This document shows positions 41,453 through 50,726 of a stretch of DNA of 64,000 nt, piece after piece; the stretch's first letter is position 1, and each line of letters begins with the position of its first letter. Both the position numbers and the translations under genes were made by a program. Location: NCBI RefSeq assembly GCF_002873135.1, contig NZ_MCVI01000010.1:1-64000 (forward strand), written 5' to 3'. The notes under the pieces are model-generated. The model saw only the letters and a program-made list of their open reading frames with translations. It was not told the DNA's origin and searched no databases. Source of the stretch: Shewanella sp. 10N.286.48.A6 (GTDB taxonomy: Bacteria; Pseudomonadota; Gammaproteobacteria; Enterobacterales; Shewanellaceae).

Positions 41453-41538
41453 GTTTGTCGCCATTTTCTAGCAGGCGGAGCTGGTGACATCTTGTTCTAC
41501 TTGAACAAGCGATAACGCAGTAGAAAGCGGCGACAAAC
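41453..41538. repeat. 86-bp imperfect dyad of unknown origin
   Basis: Outer arms 41453-41470 and 41521-41538 match as an 18-bp inverted repeat with two mismatches (GTTTGTCGCC...TTTCTA). Near the centre lies a perfect hairpin CTTGTTC-TACTT-GAACAAG (41491-41509). The layout suggests a MITE-like or REP-like element, or the fused ends of a deleted mobile element. It begins where similarity to the SLC13 gene ends. No clear target duplication and no integron attC core sites were found. Confidence 0.5.
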
Positions 41539-41851
41539 CTTGCCCACCAAAGATCATCAGCCCCTAGGCTAGATCAAATTTATCATTGAATTAAAACTTA
41601 TACTGGTGAATTGTAATGATTAGATGTTGAAGTAGGCCCTAATTTATATCGCAGTGCAGAATAGCTATTAATAACCTATATTCATATTAATAATGGTCTT
41701 TTGTTCGCTGTTTTCCTCCGGTAATGCAGACAGTTTTAATCACTCGTCCGTGGATGAGTTTACAAGAGGGTCACATCCTTCATATGTGATTCATCCTATT
41801 AAGGTTAGTTGTTTAAAATAGTAATAACTTACGATATTGAGGTAACACCTG
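41539..41851. other. AT-rich intergenic region
   Basis: No gene, terminator or RNA gene recognised. It must contain the promoter of the small secreted protein that starts at 41852. Confidence 0.4.
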
Positions 41852-42205
41852 ATGAGCTCTTTTAAAAAAACACTACTCGTTTCAACTTTGAGCATCGCCG
41901 CGCTGACAGGTATGGCGCATGCAAGTGATCTATCATGCACTGTTGCTGGTGGTGATGATATCACCATGGCTAATATTGATATTTTACGTTCAAATGAACC
42001 TGTGGTTAACATTGATGGCTATAAATCGCCGATCTTAAGTAATATTTATCGCATCGATGCAGTTGATGGCCAGGACATCAGCGAAACACCCACTTACCTT
42101 TTATACAATCATTACCCGCTAGCTGATCATAAGTTATATGCCAAGGTTCAAGTGCACGGTGAAGAGGCCGTTACTGGTTACTGCATTGTGACGGGTGAAA
42201 TCTAA
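41852..42205 (+). CDS. Small secreted protein of unknown function
   Basis: A 117-residue protein with a clear signal peptide (basic start, hydrophobic core, AHA cleavage near residue 24). The mature part of about 93 residues has two Cys (SDLSCTVAGG and TGYCIVTG) that could form a disulfide joining its ends, and a beta-rich pattern. GAGGT lies nine bases before the ATG, and a strong terminator follows. No family recognised. Probably periplasmic. Confidence 0.7.
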   Translation: MSSFKKTLLVSTLSIAALTGMAHASDLSCTVAGGDDITMANIDILRSNEPVVNIDGYKSPILSNIYRIDAVDGQDISETPTYLLYNHYPLADHKLYAKVQVHGEEAVTGYCIVTGEI

Positions 42206-42244
42206 GCTCGCGTTATTGCATCGTATAATCGCATAACGACTAAT

Positions 42245-42281
42245 ACTCAGTAAGGCGGATGTGCCTTACTGAGTTTTTATT
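42245..42281 (+). terminator. Terminator after the small secreted protein
   Basis: ACTCAGTAAGGC and GCCTTACTGAGT form a 12-bp stem with a 6-base loop, followed by a T-rich run. Confidence 0.93.
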
Positions 42282-42756
42282 TTACTTTTTTAACGCCCCT
42301 ATTGAGCATTCCTGCTGCTAAAGGATCTTTTTTGCTAAGCTAGTTTTACTATTAATAGCCCGTCACCCATCACCCATCACCCATCACCCATCACTATTTT
42401 ATCATTTCTCTAAACGGCATTTAAAACCACTTATGCTTATTACAGATCACGAAACGCTAATTAACTTTGTCTTATTACAAGTTTATCCTGGGCCAGTTAG
42501 ATCTATGTCACATTATTTAAACGCTAATAAACATTCAGTTTGAGAGTACTAAATGGCGAATTCCGTCAATTTGAAACTTAATAACCACAATACATCTAGT
42601 GTTACTATTGTTGCGCGTCACAACAGTGGCTGGTAATGGGATTCATCTCACGCCGCGCAGGCTTGACTATGTAATCAAGCAACCAAAAACAATGCTTTAT
42701 CTTACCTATTACTCTGTTTACATTGTTGTCATTAAAAAATAAGGGAGAACGCTTTA
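42282..42756. other. Upstream region of the SLC13 transporter gene
   Basis: Holds the heptamer repeat at 42363-42394 and, from about 42496, the leader that is also found before the decayed copy. A CRP-like site TTAGA-N6-TCACA is at 42497-42512; only the right half is a good match. No gene seen. Confidence 0.5.
42363..42394. repeat. Tandem 7-base repeat (TCACCCA)
   Basis: Four exact copies of TCACCCA plus TCAC, in an otherwise unstructured gap. A short microsatellite-like array that could vary in copy number by slippage. Confidence 0.9.
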
Positions 42757-44136
42757 ATGGAAAACTGCCCAACAAAGTCGACGACAACCAAAAATAATAA
42801 AACTGACTTCATCATCTTGTTTGGCAACATTGCCTTGTTTGCCTTGCTATATCATTTATTACCCTTTGAACAAGGGGTCAATACCGGTCTATCGCTACTT
42901 ATTTTTGCAGCTATTCTATGGTTAACCGAAGCGATTCATATCAGTATTACCGCCATTTTAATTCCGATATTAGCGGTGTTTTTGGGGGTGTTTGATACTT
43001 CCACCGCCATGAGTAATTTTGCTAACCCGATTATCTTCTTATTCTTTGGTGGTTTTGTGTTGGCGGCGGCGCTAAATCATCAGGGCATTGACCGCTTAAT
43101 TGCGCAAAAGGTGTTGCTGCTGTCTCAAGGTAAGTTGAGTATTGCTTGTATGTTACTGTTTTTAGTGACCGCAGTGCTGTCGATGTGGATCAGTAATACG
43201 GCAACAGCCGCAATGATGCTGCCACTAGCCTTGGGTATTTTGCATCAACTGGATTTTAAACAGTACCGTAAAACCTATTTGTTCGTGCTACTGGGAATCG
43301 CGTATTCTGCCAACATTGGTGGAATTGGTACCCTAGTGGGCAGTCCGCCTAATGCCATTGCTGCGGCACAAGTGGGCTTAAGCTTTAGTGATTGGCTCGA
43401 GTTTGGTTTAATCACTGTGGCTATTATGTTACCAAGCATGTTAATCGCGCTTTATCTATTTTTAAAACCTGATTTATCGACTGTGTGTGAGATAAAAACA
43501 GAAAATGTAAAAATGACCGTTAGTGCAAAATTAACCCTGATTATATTTTTAGCTACAGTTTGTGGTTGGATATTCAGTAAACCATTAGCCCAAGCACTTG
43601 GTGGGATCAGTAAGTTTGATACCATTGTTGCTTTAGGTGCGGTAGTTGTGCTTGCCAGCCTTAAATTAGTGGACTGGAAAAAAATCGAATCGACCACGGA
43701 CTGGGGAGTACTTATCCTGTTCGGCGGTGGCCTCACGTTAAGTGCAGTGTTAAAAGCCACAGGCACCAGTGTGTTTCTAGCCCACTTTGTGACAGATATT
43801 TTTGGCGATGCCCACATGGCGCTATTTATGATTGCAGTGATTACCTTTGTGGTGTTATTAACTGAGTTTGCCAGTAACACGGCTAGTGCAGCATTGCTGG
43901 TGCCAGTTTTTGCTGCAATTGCTGAGCCCTTAGGTTTATCGCCAGTGATGATTTCAGTAGTGATTGGTATTGCAGCTTCTTGCGCCTTTATGTTGCCTGT
44001 CGCCACCCCGCCTAATGCCATTGTCTTTGGCTCAGGTTATATCAAGCAATCTGAAATGATGCGTGCAGGTATGATTATTAACTTCATAAGTATGTTGGTG
44101 CTGTTTTTAATCACCAACTTGTTCTGGGGCTTTTAA
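42757..44136 (+). CDS. SLC13/DASS family sodium-dicarboxylate symporter
   Basis: A 459-residue inner-membrane carrier of the divalent anion:Na+ symporter family (VcINDY-like), probably taking up C4-dicarboxylates or related anions. Both Ser-Asn-Thr signatures are present (SNT 146-148 and 373-375), each in a hairpin with nearby Pro-Pro-Asn motifs ([15 protein letters not shown]) that line the sodium and substrate sites. About 11 hydrophobic segments. GGGAGAACG lies before the ATG. A partial decayed paralogue lies 1.3 kb upstream. A strong terminator follows. Exact substrate not determined. Confidence 0.92.
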   Translation: MENCPTKSTTTKNNKTDFIILFGNIALFALLYHLLPFEQGVNTGLSLLIFAAILWLTEAIHISITAILIPILAVFLGVFDTSTAMSNFANPIIFLFFGGFVLAAALNHQGIDRLIAQKVLLLSQGKLSIACMLLFLVTAVLSMWISNTATAAMMLPLALGILHQLDFKQYRKTYLFVLLGIAYSANIGGIGTLVGSPPNAIAAAQVGLSFSDWLEFGLITVAIMLPSMLIALYLFLKPDLSTVCEIKTENVKMTVSAKLTLIIFLATVCGWIFSKPLAQALGGISKFDTIVALGAVVVLASLKLVDWKKIESTTDWGVLILFGGGLTLSAVLKATGTSVFLAHFVTDIFGDAHMALFMIAVITFVVLLTEFASNTASAALLVPVFAAIAEPLGLSPVMISVVIGIAASCAFMLPVATPPNAIVFGSGYIKQSEMMRAGMIINFISMLVLFLITNLFWGF

Positions 44137-44184
44137 TTGCACTGTTAATCACAGTTAAAAAGCGCAATCACTTTACTCACTAAT

Positions 44185-44218
44185 AAAAAGGTAACTTAGG
44201 TTACCTTTTTGCGTTTTT
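44185..44218 (+). terminator. Terminator after the SLC13 gene
   Basis: AAAAAGGTAAC and GTTACCTTTTT with a TTAG loop; further T residues follow. Confidence 0.93.
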
Positions 44219-44385
44219 TAGCCGATATCTGTCAACAATTATTAAATGTTCACAGGCTCAGTGTTATTAAAAATAGCGACGTAAACGTTTGGATAAACTA
44301 AGGCACAATCTAATGCAGATAGCTTTTGAATTTTGCCATTAAAGCAGGTCTAATAGCGTATTATTTTGATTTATAGACCTATCTA

Positions 44386-45147
44386 ATGTTCGAGTTAACC
44401 CTACAAATTGCTGTTATATTATTTTTCGTCGCCATATTGGCGGGTTTTATTGATGCCATTGCCGGTGGTGGCGGTTTACTCACTATTCCTGCATTGATGT
44501 GGGCGGGTTTACCGCCAGCTGCGGCTTTAGGTACTAATAAGCTGCAAGCTTGTGGCGGCAGCTTTTTTGCTAGTTTGTACTTTATTCGCAAAGGCATGGT
44601 TGACTTAAAACAAGCACGCTTATCCATTGTGTGCGCGTTTATTGGCGCTGCAGTGGGCACCATTATTGTACAAATGATTGATGTCACCGTATTAGAACTG
44701 GTATTACCATTTCTTATCCTCGCCATTGGCTGTTATTTTTTGTTTTCTAAAAAAATCTCAGAAGAAGATAAACAACAAGTGCTGACACCTGCCATGTTTG
44801 CTTTTACTGCCGCTCTTGGGGTGGGGTTTTATGATGGATTTTTTGGACCCGGAACCGGCAGTTTCTTTGCTTTAGCCTTTGTGTCACTGGCAGGTTACGG
44901 ACTGGCTAAAGCCACCGCCCATGCCAAAGTGCTTAACTTTGCTACTAATGTGTCATCGTTAATCTTTTTTATGATTGGCGGCCAAGTGGCGGTTTTATTA
45001 GGGCTTATTATGTTAGTCGGGCAAGCTATCGGCGCAACTTTTGGCTCACGCTTAGTGATGACCAAAGGGGTAAAAATTATTAAACCGCTGGTGATCACCA
45101 TGGCATTTTTAATGAGCTTTAAATTATTGTGGGCGCAGTACGGGTAA
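44386..45147 (+). CDS. yfcA: TauE/SafE (TSUP) family permease, YfcA-like
   Basis: A 253-residue inner-membrane protein with about eight hydrophobic segments. It shows the two-repeat design of the TSUP family, with GFIDAIAGGGGLLTIPAL near the start and the matching GFYDGFFGPGTGSFFAL in the second half. LGTNKLQACGG is typical of YfcA. Members carry sulfur-containing or organic anions; for YfcA the substrate is not settled. It lies 76 bases before sbcD on the same strand. Confidence 0.88.
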   Translation: MFELTLQIAVILFFVAILAGFIDAIAGGGGLLTIPALMWAGLPPAAALGTNKLQACGGSFFASLYFIRKGMVDLKQARLSIVCAFIGAAVGTIIVQMIDVTVLELVLPFLILAIGCYFLFSKKISEEDKQQVLTPAMFAFTAALGVGFYDGFFGPGTGSFFALAFVSLAGYGLAKATAHAKVLNFATNVSSLIFFMIGGQVAVLLGLIMLVGQAIGATFGSRLVMTKGVKIIKPLVITMAFLMSFKLLWAQYG

Positions 45148-45223
45148 GTGACTTATATCTCCAGACTAATTAAGCGTTTTATGACAGATTTCAATAACAA
45201 CACATCGAACAGAAAAGGTTTTC

Positions 45224-46483
45224 ATGCGCATTATTCACACATCTGATTGGCACCTTGGTCAAAACTTTTACGGTAAAAGTCGCGCTGTTGAGCACAAGGC
45301 ATTTTTGCAGTGGTTGTTAGCACAAATTAGCCAGCATCAGGTTGATGCACTGATTGTCGCGGGCGATATTTTTGATACTGGCACGCCGCCAAGTTATGCC
45401 CGCAGTTTGTACAATCAATTTATTGTCGATATTCAAGCAACAAATTGTAAGCTTATCGTTCTTGGTGGTAATCACGACTCTGTTGCTACCTTAGGTGAGT
45501 CAAAGCAGTTGCTGGCGTGCTTAAATGCCACGGTTATCCCAGGTGCGCTTGATAACGCAGCTGAGCATGTGTTGTTAGTGGCTGATAGTCATGATCACCC
45601 CTGCGCGATTGTATGTGCGCTGCCGTATTTACGCCCTAGAGATATAGTATTAAGTGAGTCGGGTGAGTCCAGTGAAGATAAACAGCGCAAGTTAGCTAAT
45701 GAAATCGCCGATTTATATCAGCGCTGTTTTGCTCATGCCCAAGCAATTAATAACCAGCAAACTACGCCATTACCCATTATTGCCACAGGGCATTTAACCA
45801 CAGTGGGTGCCAGCACCAGTGAGTCGGTGCGAGACATTTATATTGGTAGCCTTGATGCATTTAATGCCAACTTGTTTCCTGCAGCGGATTACATTGCACT
45901 AGGCCACATTCATCGACCGCAAAAAATCGCCAAAACAGAGCATATTCGCTATAGCGGCTCGCCAATCAGTTTAAGTTTTGATGAACTTAACAGTCAAAAA
46001 AGTGTGTATTTTGTTGAGTTTGATAAGGCTAAATTAGCCGAGGTCAGTGCCCTTGAAGTGCCCAAGTTTCAAGCCATGGCAAGTGTTAAAGGCAGCTTGG
46101 CCGAAATCGCATCCCAGCTTGAAACCTTAGTTGAGCAAGGCAGCGATCAAGTCACTTGGCTGAGTATCGAAGTGGCCGAGCAAGACTTTTTAACCGACTT
46201 ACAAAGCCGAATAGCCGAATTGACCGACGCCTTACCTGTAGAAGTACTGCAACTTAAGCGTGCTCGTAGCCAGCGCCAACAGCAAATTCAGCAAATGGAT
46301 AATGAAACCTTAACTGAATTAAGCGTCACAGAAGTGTTTGAGCGCCGTTTAGCCCAAGAAGACTTTTCAGAACCCGAGGAGCAACAGCGACTTGAACGGG
46401 TAAAACAACAGTTTGATATTATCCTTGATGAAATGAATGAGCAGCTTAATGGCACAGCGCAACATGTTGAGGAGGCAAAATAA
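45224..46483 (+). CDS. sbcD: Exonuclease subunit SbcD
   Basis: The Mre11-type nuclease subunit of the SbcCD complex, which cuts hairpins and cruciform DNA. It has 419 residues. Metal-binding phosphoesterase motifs are in order: SDWHLGQ, GDIFDTG, GGNHDS, TGHLT and GHIHRPQ. Its stop overlaps the sbcC start in TAATG, a sign of translational coupling. Confidence 0.97.
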   Translation: MRIIHTSDWHLGQNFYGKSRAVEHKAFLQWLLAQISQHQVDALIVAGDIFDTGTPPSYARSLYNQFIVDIQATNCKLIVLGGNHDSVATLGESKQLLACLNATVIPGALDNAAEHVLLVADSHDHPCAIVCALPYLRPRDIVLSESGESSEDKQRKLANEIADLYQRCFAHAQAINNQQTTPLPIIATGHLTTVGASTSESVRDIYIGSLDAFNANLFPAADYIALGHIHRPQKIAKTEHIRYSGSPISLSFDELNSQKSVYFVEFDKAKLAEVSALEVPKFQAMASVKGSLAEIASQLETLVEQGSDQVTWLSIEVAEQDFLTDLQSRIAELTDALPVEVLQLKRARSQRQQQIQQMDNETLTELSVTEVFERRLAQEDFSEPEEQQRLERVKQQFDIILDEMNEQLNGTAQHVEEAK

Positions 46484-49400
46484 TGAAAATCCTTAGCCTG
46501 CGTTTTAAAAATATTAACTCATTAAAAAATGAGTGGAAAATTGATTTTACCCAGTCGCCATTTAAAGAAAACGGCCTGTTTGCCATTATTGGCCCTACAG
46601 GCTCGGGTAAAACAACCATTTTAGATGCTATCTGCTTAGCGCTGTATCATCAGACCCCGCGCTTAGGGGTAATTTCAAAAACCACCAATGAGCTCATGAC
46701 TCGTGGCACCAGCGATTGTCTGGCCGAGGTTGAGTTTGAAGTGAAAGGTAAGGCGTATCGCGCCTTTTGGAGCCAACGACGCTCCCGTGGTCAAGTTGAT
46801 GGCAATTTACAAGATGCCCAAGTTGAGTTAGCGCAACTTGAAGATGGTAAAATTCTTGCCAGCCAAATTAAGCATAAAACCGAATTAACCGAAGCCATTA
46901 CCGGATTAGATTTCGCGCGATTTACTAAATCGATGATGTTATCCCAAGGTCAGTTTGCCGCCTTTTTAAATGCCAAAGCTAATGAACGGGCTGAGTTACT
47001 TGAAGAGCTTACCGGCACAGAAATATACGGGCTTATCTCGGAGCAAGTACATCAAAAATTTAGCCAATCAAAGCAGGAGCTTGCCTTGCTTGAAGCTAAA
47101 TCAAACAGCGTTGAATTACTAGATGATGACAGTATTAGCCTTAAACAAATAGAGCAAACTCAGTTAATTGAGCAAGCCGATTTATGCCAGCAACAACTGC
47201 AGCAACTGCAGCTGCAAGTCACGTGGGCTAAGCAGCTTGAGCAAGCAACTGAGCGACATCTTGCCAGTGAGCAACAATTACAACTAGCGCAGACTCAACT
47301 TAAAGCCCAGCAAGCCAGTTTAGCTAAGTTAGCTGCCAGTGAGCCAGCTGAAAGCTTAATTCCGTTATTTGAAGGCATGAGCAAACTTGAAAACAGCCAT
47401 GCACAGTTGCAAAAGCAGTTACAACAGCGCAATACTGAGCTTGAACAGGCCAGCGCACAATTAAGTCAAATCGCCACTGAGCAACAGTTGCAGTCTCAGC
47501 ACTTTAGTTTAGCTAAGCAGCAACATACGGATTTAGTGACGCTAATTGATACTCAGGTGCAGCCACTTGATAATCAAATTGAGCAAGTGAGCTTTAAACA
47601 TGCTCAGCAGTTACAGTCTCTGCAGCAACAAACCCAGCTGCTAGAGCAATTACAGCAAAAGCAGCAGGCCATCGGCGGACAAATTCAAACCGTTACGGCA
47701 TTACAAGCCCAGCAGCAGCAAGTCATCAATCAATATCCCCAGGGCAAGTTGATCCAAACTCGCCTTGGTGTGTGGCAGCAGCAATATGCTAACTACGCCG
47801 AGCAAGTGACTCAGCAAACTAAGTTGACGCAACAAATTGCCCGTTTTCAGCAACAGCAAATTCAGCTCCAACAGCAGCAAAGCACACTGACAGCGCAAGT
47901 AACCAGTGAGCAACAGTTACTTGGACAATATCAACTCAGCCGCCAACAAGCCCAGCTGCAATTACAGACCTTGTTAGCCGGTGATGAAGAAGCACTCATT
48001 GAGCAGCAATATAATGACATAGTGACTCAGCAGCCAAAGCGCAGTCAGCTTGAACACTTGTCGACCCGTTACAGTGAATTGCAATTAGATCTTAATCAAC
48101 ATCGCCAGCAAAACGCGCAAACCCAACACGATATTGAGTTAAAGCAAGCTGAGTTAACCCAAATACGAGTCTTGTGGACAGATAAAAATCAGCAGTTAAA
48201 AGACTTAACAAGCTTGCTAAAACAAGAGCAACATATTGCTGATTTAACCCAGCATCGGGCTAAGTTAGTAGAAGGTGAGCCATGCGCCTTATGTGGCTCG
48301 TTGGATCACCCTTTAGTGAGTGAATATCAAGCGGTTGATTTGTCGCAAACAGAGCTGCGCCATCAACAAACTAGCGCGCAATTAGATAAGATTAAAACCC
48401 AAGGCGAGCAAGCTAAATTGGCATTGCAAACCTTGCAGTTACAATATGAGTCAGCCTCACAAGCGGTGGCTAAGCTAACGGCGCAGAGTCAGCAATTACA
48501 ACAGGACTGGCAGCAAACTTGTCAGCAACTTGGAATTGCATTGGCTATTGATGATAGCCAGCTGAGTGATTATGTAGCGCAAATGGCGCAGTTGCAGCAA
48601 AACTTATCCCAGCGATTAGCCGATATCAGGCAGGCTAAAACTCACCTGCAACAACAAAACGATCAGTACCAGCAAGCGAATAACGCCGCTGAGCAACAAC
48701 AGCACCAATTAAGCTTATTAGCCCAAGAGCATACAAGCTGCAACAATGGCTTACAGGACGCTGAGCTGCAGCTTATTGAGGTGAATAAAACCCTTAATAA
48801 CCTAGTGACTGAATTAAGCGATTCAATTGCGCAAACCGCAGAGTCTATGCCAGATATGGCTGGGTTTAAAGCGTGGTTAAGCGCCCTTGAACAACAAATA
48901 ATGCAGTGGCAGCAAGCAAGCGATCAGCAACTTGAAGCACAGCAGCAATTACAATTATTGCAGCAGCAACAGCAAACCCAGGCGAGTCAACTAGAAGAGG
49001 CGTTGCAGCAATCACAGTCGCAGCAAGCGCAATTAACTGAAGTTGCAGCTGAGTTAGCCAAGTTGACGAGCCAAAGGCAGCAGCTATTTGCCGATAAGCA
49101 AACATTAACTGAAAAGCAGGCTAGCCAAGCCATGCTTGAGCAAGCAGAAAGCCAGTTAACAGCGCTACAAAGCCAATTGAATCAATATCAGCAGCAGCAA
49201 GATAATGTTAAGGCGCATATTGAAGCCGTTAATAAACAAATTGCAGTGGCATTGACTGAGTTAACCGCGGCAACCGAGCAGTGGCAGCAGCAATTAAGCC
49301 AAAGCCCATTTGCCAGCCAAGCGGAATTTGAGCAAGCCATTATTCCTCAGGCTGAGCGTGAGCAGTTAATTAACTTGCAGCAGCAACTTAATGAGCAGCA

Positions 49401-50280
49401 GTTAAAAGCGCGCACCTTGGTAGAACAAGCCAAGCAGCAATTAACAGCGTTAATGACCCAAGCAGAGCAATTTGGTTATGAGCAGCTAACGACTGAAAAG
49501 CAGCAACAAGGCTCAGACAAAGTCTTACTTCAAGGGGCTGATCTAGATTCAGAGCTAAAGTCAGAGCAAGAATCTGCACAAGGCTATTTAGCACAGGTCA
49601 GTTTGCAGCATCAACAAGTCGAGACCCAGTTAGGTGAGATAAAACAAACCTTATGGCAAGTGAACCATTTACTGGATGACGATAAACAAAAGCGCCTAAG
49701 TCAGCAGCAAATGCTGTTAGAGCTTAACCAAGCCAAACAAGCTTATGATGATATCGCCTATTTACACTCACTCATCGGTTCGCAAAAAGGCGATAAATTC
49801 AGAAAGTTTGCCCAAGGGCTGACATTAGATCATCTGGTTACTTTGGCTAATCGGCAGCTGGATAGGCTTCAAGGACGCTATTTGCTTGAGCGCAAACAAT
49901 CGGTAGATCTAGAGCTGCAAGTATTGGATACCTGGCAAGGCGATGCAATTCGAGATACTCGCACCTTATCAGGTGGTGAAAGCTTTTTAGTCAGTTTGGC
50001 ATTAGCGTTAGCGTTATCGGATTTAGTCAGTCATAAAACCAGTATCGACTCGTTATTTTTGGATGAGGGCTTTGGCACCTTAGACAGTCAAACCTTAGAT
50101 ACCGCCCTTGATGCGCTAGATAACCTTAATGCTTCAGGCAAAATGATTGGTGTGATCAGCCACATTGAAGCGATGAAAGAGCGCATTGGGGTGCAAATTA
50201 AAGTGCATAAAATGAATGGACTTGGAGTCAGTAAGTTGCAGAGTGAATATAAAGTTAATAGCGATGTCGAATTGGCTTAA
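46483..50280 (+). CDS. sbcC: Exonuclease subunit SbcC
   Basis: The Rad50-type ATPase partner of SbcD. It has 1265 residues, longer than the E. coli protein (1048), mainly through Gln-rich coiled coils. Walker A is GPTGSGKTT at 37-45; the zinc hook is CALC with Cys601 and Cys604 near the middle; the C-terminal head has the signature LSGGESFLVS and Walker B LFLDEGFGTLDS. The coiled coils are extremely rich in Gln and Gln-Gln runs, which may mark composition drift. A G-U-containing hairpin about 60 bases later is a possible terminator. Confidence 0.97.
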   Translation: MKILSLRFKNINSLKNEWKIDFTQSPFKENGLFAIIGPTGSGKTTILDAICLALYHQTPRLGVISKTTNELMTRGTSDCLAEVEFEVKGKAYRAFWSQRRSRGQVDGNLQDAQVELAQLEDGKILASQIKHKTELTEAITGLDFARFTKSMMLSQGQFAAFLNAKANERAELLEELTGTEIYGLISEQVHQKFSQSKQELALLEAKSNSVELLDDDSISLKQIEQTQLIEQADLCQQQLQQLQLQVTWAKQLEQATERHLASEQQLQLAQTQLKAQQASLAKLAASEPAESLIPLFEGMSKLENSHAQLQKQLQQRNTELEQASAQLSQIATEQQLQSQHFSLAKQQHTDLVTLIDTQVQPLDNQIEQVSFKHAQQLQSLQQQTQLLEQLQQKQQAIGGQIQTVTALQAQQQQVINQYPQGKLIQTRLGVWQQQYANYAEQVTQQTKLTQQIARFQQQQIQLQQQQSTLTAQVTSEQQLLGQYQLSRQQAQLQLQTLLAGDEEALIEQQYNDIVTQQPKRSQLEHLSTRYSELQLDLNQHRQQNAQTQHDIELKQAELTQIRVLWTDKNQQLKDLTSLLKQEQHIADLTQHRAKLVEGEPCALCGSLDHPLVSEYQAVDLSQTELRHQQTSAQLDKIKTQGEQAKLALQTLQLQYESASQAVAKLTAQSQQLQQDWQQTCQQLGIALAIDDSQLSDYVAQMAQLQQNLSQRLADIRQAKTHLQQQNDQYQQANNAAEQQQHQLSLLAQEHTSCNNGLQDAELQLIEVNKTLNNLVTELSDSIAQTAESMPDMAGFKAWLSALEQQIMQWQQASDQQLEAQQQLQLLQQQQQTQASQLEEALQQSQSQQAQLTEVAAELAKLTSQRQQLFADKQTLTEKQASQAMLEQAESQLTALQSQLNQYQQQQDNVKAHIEAVNKQIAVALTELTAATEQWQQQLSQSPFASQAEFEQAIIPQAEREQLINLQQQLNEQQLKARTLVEQAKQQLTALMTQAEQFGYEQLTTEKQQQGSDKVLLQGADLDSELKSEQESAQGYLAQVSLQHQQVETQLGEIKQTLWQVNHLLDDDKQKRLSQQQMLLELNQAKQAYDDIAYLHSLIGSQKGDKFRKFAQGLTLDHLVTLANRQLDRLQGRYLLERKQSVDLELQVLDTWQGDAIRDTRTLSGGESFLVSLALALALSDLVSHKTSIDSLFLDEGFGTLDSQTLDTALDALDNLNASGKMIGVISHIEAMKERIGVQIKVHKMNGLGVSKLQSEYKVNSDVELA

Positions 50281-50602
50281 GTTTGTCTCTAAAGCTTATC
50301 GCTCAGACTCGCGGCTAGGCTAACAACTAAACCGTCACTTGAGGTTAATGCAGCCGCATTAGCCTCATTATTTGCTTTGGGGTAGGGTTATTTTTAGGTC
50401 AATAAATTCTAATGATAAATCAACCATGCTGAGTAAAAAGCTGCCATTGTTGCAGCGCTTTTAGGTTAATTAAGCGAGTAATAGATGTAAATTAAAAACA
50501 TCATGACTGATAACAGTCTTTTCCCATCTCAGTTACTTTCAATTGCCTAGTTCAAAGTTATGCAGGCGTGGTGAGTTTTTATATTTGTATTTGCAGTCTT
50601 TT
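50281..50602. other. Intergenic region after sbcC
   Basis: Holds the probable sbcC terminator (50341-50366). Otherwise AT-rich with no gene seen. Confidence 0.5.
50341..50366 (+). terminator. Possible terminator after sbcC
   Basis: GAGGTTAATGC and GCATTAGCCTC pair with one G-U around AGCC; the U tract is interrupted, so strength is doubtful. Confidence 0.5.
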
Positions 50603-50662
50603 TTGATATAACTCCCCCTTGGTATATAGTACTTAAGCACTCATTAAACTAGTGCTTAAGTA
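50603..50662 (+). promoter_or_regulatory. Promoter with overlapping 12-bp inverted repeat before the MepM-type gene
   Basis: TTGATA (50603-50608) and TATAGT (50625-50630) are 16 bases apart, a fair sigma-70 promoter. The -10 end runs into the perfect dyad TACTTAAGCACT (50630-50641) and AGTGCTTAAGTA (50651-50662), loop 9 bases, which would cover the start of transcription. A repressor operator or a 5' RNA hairpin are both possible. Confidence 0.55.
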
Positions 50663-50726
50663 TACATTCTTTTATACGTATATTAATACGTGCAGTAGGG
50701 CGGACACGAGATTGCTTTCAGCTCAA

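Noticed and set aside
41453..41560. Integron attC site, suggested by the nested dyad and a CAGCCCCTAGGC run
   Set aside because: The core sites RYYYAAC and GTTRRRY are not present at the dyad ends and there is no integrase or cassette array.
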